In this document: positions 62,465 to 64,000 of the stretch, in pieces
Layout: every line of letters starts with the position of its first letter
Position numbering within the stretch: the first letter of the stretch is position 1
Source of the DNA: Hyphomicrobiales bacterium
GTDB lineage: Bacteria; Pseudomonadota; Alphaproteobacteria; Rhizobiales; Rhizobiaceae
NCBI GenBank assembly: GCA_900468535.1
Contig: UBTY01000023.1
Location: forward strand, 62,001 to 126,000
DNA length: 64,000 nucleotides
Direction: 5' to 3'
Made by a program: the position numbers and the translations under genes
Notes under the pieces: generated by a model
The model's input: only the letters and a program-made list of their open reading frames with translations
Told to the model about the DNA's origin: nothing
Database searches by the model: none

Positions 62465-63661
62465 GTGACGCTCGATTTCGCTCAGGCCGGTGGTGCAGAC
62501 AAGCTATGGCTGCGCAGCCCTCCATCCCCGCGTCGCTCATCTGCGTTCCTGCGCCAAACGCTAATTTCGCAGCGCGTCGGCGGATACGGTTTCTCAGTTC
62601 CACCCAAACGAGATCCCATCCGCATCGGGCTTCTGGTTCCGTTTCAGGGCGCGGACGCGATCTGGGGGCCATCATGCCAGTACAGCGCGGTCCTAGCCGC
62701 AGCGGAACTCAATGAGAGAGGCGGCATTTTGGGCCGGCAGATCGAACTGCTCGCCGCCGACGCGGGTGGCAGCCCGCAGGCAGTAGTCCAGCGCGCACGC
62801 GACCTTGTCGAACACCAGGGGGCCCATGCCCTCGTCGGGGTGCATCTTTCGTCGGTCCGCGTCGAGCTCGCCCAAGATCTCGCGGGGCGCGTCCCCTATG
62901 TGTTTGCGCCGCTTTTTGAAGGCGGTACGGAGAATGAGAAAGTCTTCAGTATTGGCGAGGTCCCAGAGCGCCAGTTCTCTGGTCCCGTCAGCCACTTCAT
63001 GGATCATCAAGGAGCTCGTCGATGGTTCCTAGTGGGCAACGATTACGTCTGGCCGCGCGCCTCCCACAGCTGGGTCCGTGATTTCGTCCGTGGGCGTGGC
63101 GGCGAAGTGGTGGGAGAGGAGTATGTCGGCCTTGGCCAGCATACGGAGCATCTTCTCGACCTGATCGATGCGGCTAAACCCGATATCGTTTTCCTGTCGC
63201 TCGTCGGTTCTGAATGCGTGCCATTTAACCGGATGTTTGCGGAGCGAGGACTGTCACGCGGTATAATGCGCCTCTCCGGTGCTATCGAAGAAAACACACT
63301 TCTAGCGATCGGTGCTGACAATACGGAAAACCTCTTCTGTGCCGCCGGTTATTTCAGTGCATTGCAGACCCCGGAAAATCATACCTTCCTGAAGCGCTAT
63401 CGCGATGCTTTCGGGGTTACAGCACCAGTGCAGGGCGTTCTCAGCGAGGCCTGCTACGAGGGGCTTCGTTTCTTCGGCGCCCTCGCCGCCAAAGCGCAAT
63501 CACTGGAGATCGATGCACTAGCGCAAGCGTTCGAAGGGTTGAGCTTCGAAAGCCCGCGCGGGGTAACTACTGTGCGCAACGGCGTGGCATCAGGACCAAC
63601 CTACCTCGCCCGCGCCGATGGCACGGAATTCGAAGTGCTTCGCAGCTTCGACGCAGTCTAG
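62465..63661 (+). CDS. AmiC/UrtA-like amide- or amino-acid-binding protein without a clear signal peptide
   Basis: Two-lobed binding protein of the branched-chain amino acid/urea/amide family, about 398 residues. IGLLVPFQGADAIWGP, the stretch ELNERGGILGRQIELLAADAG and WFLVGNDYVWPR are close to AmiC and short-chain amide binding proteins. GTG 62465 has AAAGGGAG upstream; the protein would then lack a hydrophobic signal, as in AmiC, a cytosolic amide sensor. An ATG-like extension to 62354 also lacks one. The next gene encodes an exported protein, probably the transport-binding partner. Confidence 0.78.
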   Translation: MTLDFAQAGGADKLWLRSPPSPRRSSAFLRQTLISQRVGGYGFSVPPKRDPIRIGLLVPFQGADAIWGPSCQYSAVLAAAELNERGGILGRQIELLAADAGGSPQAVVQRARDLVEHQGAHALVGVHLSSVRVELAQDLAGRVPYVFAPLFEGGTENEKVFSIGEVPERQFSGPVSHFMDHQGARRWFLVGNDYVWPRASHSWVRDFVRGRGGEVVGEEYVGLGQHTEHLLDLIDAAKPDIVFLSLVGSECVPFNRMFAERGLSRGIMRLSGAIEENTLLAIGADNTENLFCAAGYFSALQTPENHTFLKRYRDAFGVTAPVQGVLSEACYEGLRFFGALAAKAQSLEIDALAQAFEGLSFESPRGVTTVRNGVASGPTYLARADGTEFEVLRSFDAV

Positions 63662-63783
63662 GCCTTCCGTCGCCAGCACGTTTCATTCAGACGTGCGCGG
63701 CTTGCCCCGCCTGCCATCTATATGATTTTCATGCCTTTATCCATCAAACCGCGAAAGCGCGTCGGGGAAATCTATGGGTGCAT

Positions 63784-63835
63784 AAAAATACTTGAAAAAG
63801 AAAATATTGAATATATAAACATATTGACCGCACGA
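63784..63835. promoter_or_regulatory. AT-rich stretch upstream of the last gene
   Basis: Very AT-rich region (AAAATACTTGAAAAAGAAAATATTGAATATATAAACATATTG, here in parts) in a GC-rich neighbourhood, beginning about 160 bases before ATG 63942. ATATTGA occurs at 63804 and nearby as CATATTGA. Likely promoter or binding region for the gene at 63942. Confidence 0.4.
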
Positions 63836-63941
63836 ATTTCCCATCCAGATCCTTCGGCCGCAACGCTGTAGGGGCCTGCAGGCGACGCCTGCCGGATCGG
63901 GTTCGCGCGTCCATCGGAGCCATAATCAAGAGGGTGAACTC

Positions 63942-64000
63942 ATGAAAATCAATCGACGCCTGTTTCTCGGCGGCACCGCAATGGCGCTCACGGCACCGTG
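63942..64000 (+). CDS. Exported protein, start only (probable binding protein)
   Basis: ATG 63942 with AAGAGGG upstream begins MKINRRLFLGGTAMALTAP and runs off the window. The Arg-Arg plus hydrophobic run is a twin-arginine-like or Sec signal peptide. Given the preceding amide-binding protein, it is probably an ABC binding protein for amides or urea, but too little is visible to be sure. Confidence 0.55.
   Translation, partial: MKINRRLFLGGTAMALTAP

Noticed and set aside
1..64000. tRNA, rRNA, insertion sequence, phage, toxin-antitoxin, CRISPR or replication genes
   Set aside because: Looked for by characteristic motifs and repeats; none was seen in the window.

Overview
The window looks like accessory or secondary-replicon DNA from a GC-rich alphaproteobacterium of the Rhizobiales (Rhizobium/Agrobacterium/Ochrobactrum-like). 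This is inferred from the density of ABC-import catabolic clusters, each next to a LysR or GntR regulator, from the rhizobial type of hydroxyproline cluster, and from the codon and GC pattern. I see no rRNA, tRNA, insertion sequence, phage gene, replication gene or CRISPR array.

Layout. 1-6.7 kb: the 5' part of an adenine-deaminase-family amidohydrolase, a divergent LysR regulator, zwf, and a fused ABC exporter. 6.9-16.7 kb: a nine-gene minus-strand operon with a divergent LysR gene. It holds a maleate-isomerase-like protein, a dipeptide-type ABC importer, an HMGL-like aldolase/synthase relative, a cyanuric-acid-hydrolase/barbiturase-family ring-opening amidohydrolase, and a xylose-isomerase-like TIM barrel. 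17.8-30.2 kb: a second cluster with a hydantoin-racemase homologue, a flavin reductase, a FadR-type GntR regulator, a second dipeptide-type importer and three different amidohydrolases. The motif ATTGTnnACAAT lies at three promoter regions of this cluster and suggests a single GntR regulon. 30.6-33.2 kb: an NmrA/NTF2-like/SDR/MarR stress-type operon behind two GAGCAyATGCTC sites. 33.5-35.4 kb: kup. 35.7-40.2 kb: a frameshifted NAD-formate dehydrogenase and a two-component Rieske oxygenase with a divergent LysR gene. 40.3-43.8 kb: MsrB, a DipZ-like CcdA-thioredoxin fusion with a methionine-rich linker, MsrA and a DUF6314-like protein, forming a periplasmic methionine-sulfoxide repair set. 44.3-50.9 kb: a porin, two tandem AspT-type exchangers and aspartate 4-decarboxylase. 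About 51.1-51.3 kb: a MerR remnant. 51.5-61.8 kb: a hydroxyproline-type catabolic operon (polar amino-acid ABC importer, proline-racemase-family epimerase, D-amino-acid dehydrogenase, DapA-like deaminase, aldehyde dehydrogenase, two SDRs) with a divergent GntR gene. 61.9-64 kb: a MarR regulator, an AmiC/UrtA-like amide-binding protein, and the first codons of a further exported protein.

The theme is scavenging of nitrogen-containing small molecules: importer, ring opening or epimerisation, oxidation, and central carbon. The two clusters at 6.9-16.7 kb and 17.8-30.2 kb have a gene content I cannot match to a described pathway. They are the best candidates for new biology, all the more because several of their enzymes lack residues usual for their families. 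Functions are assigned by recognising motifs by eye; no database search was run.
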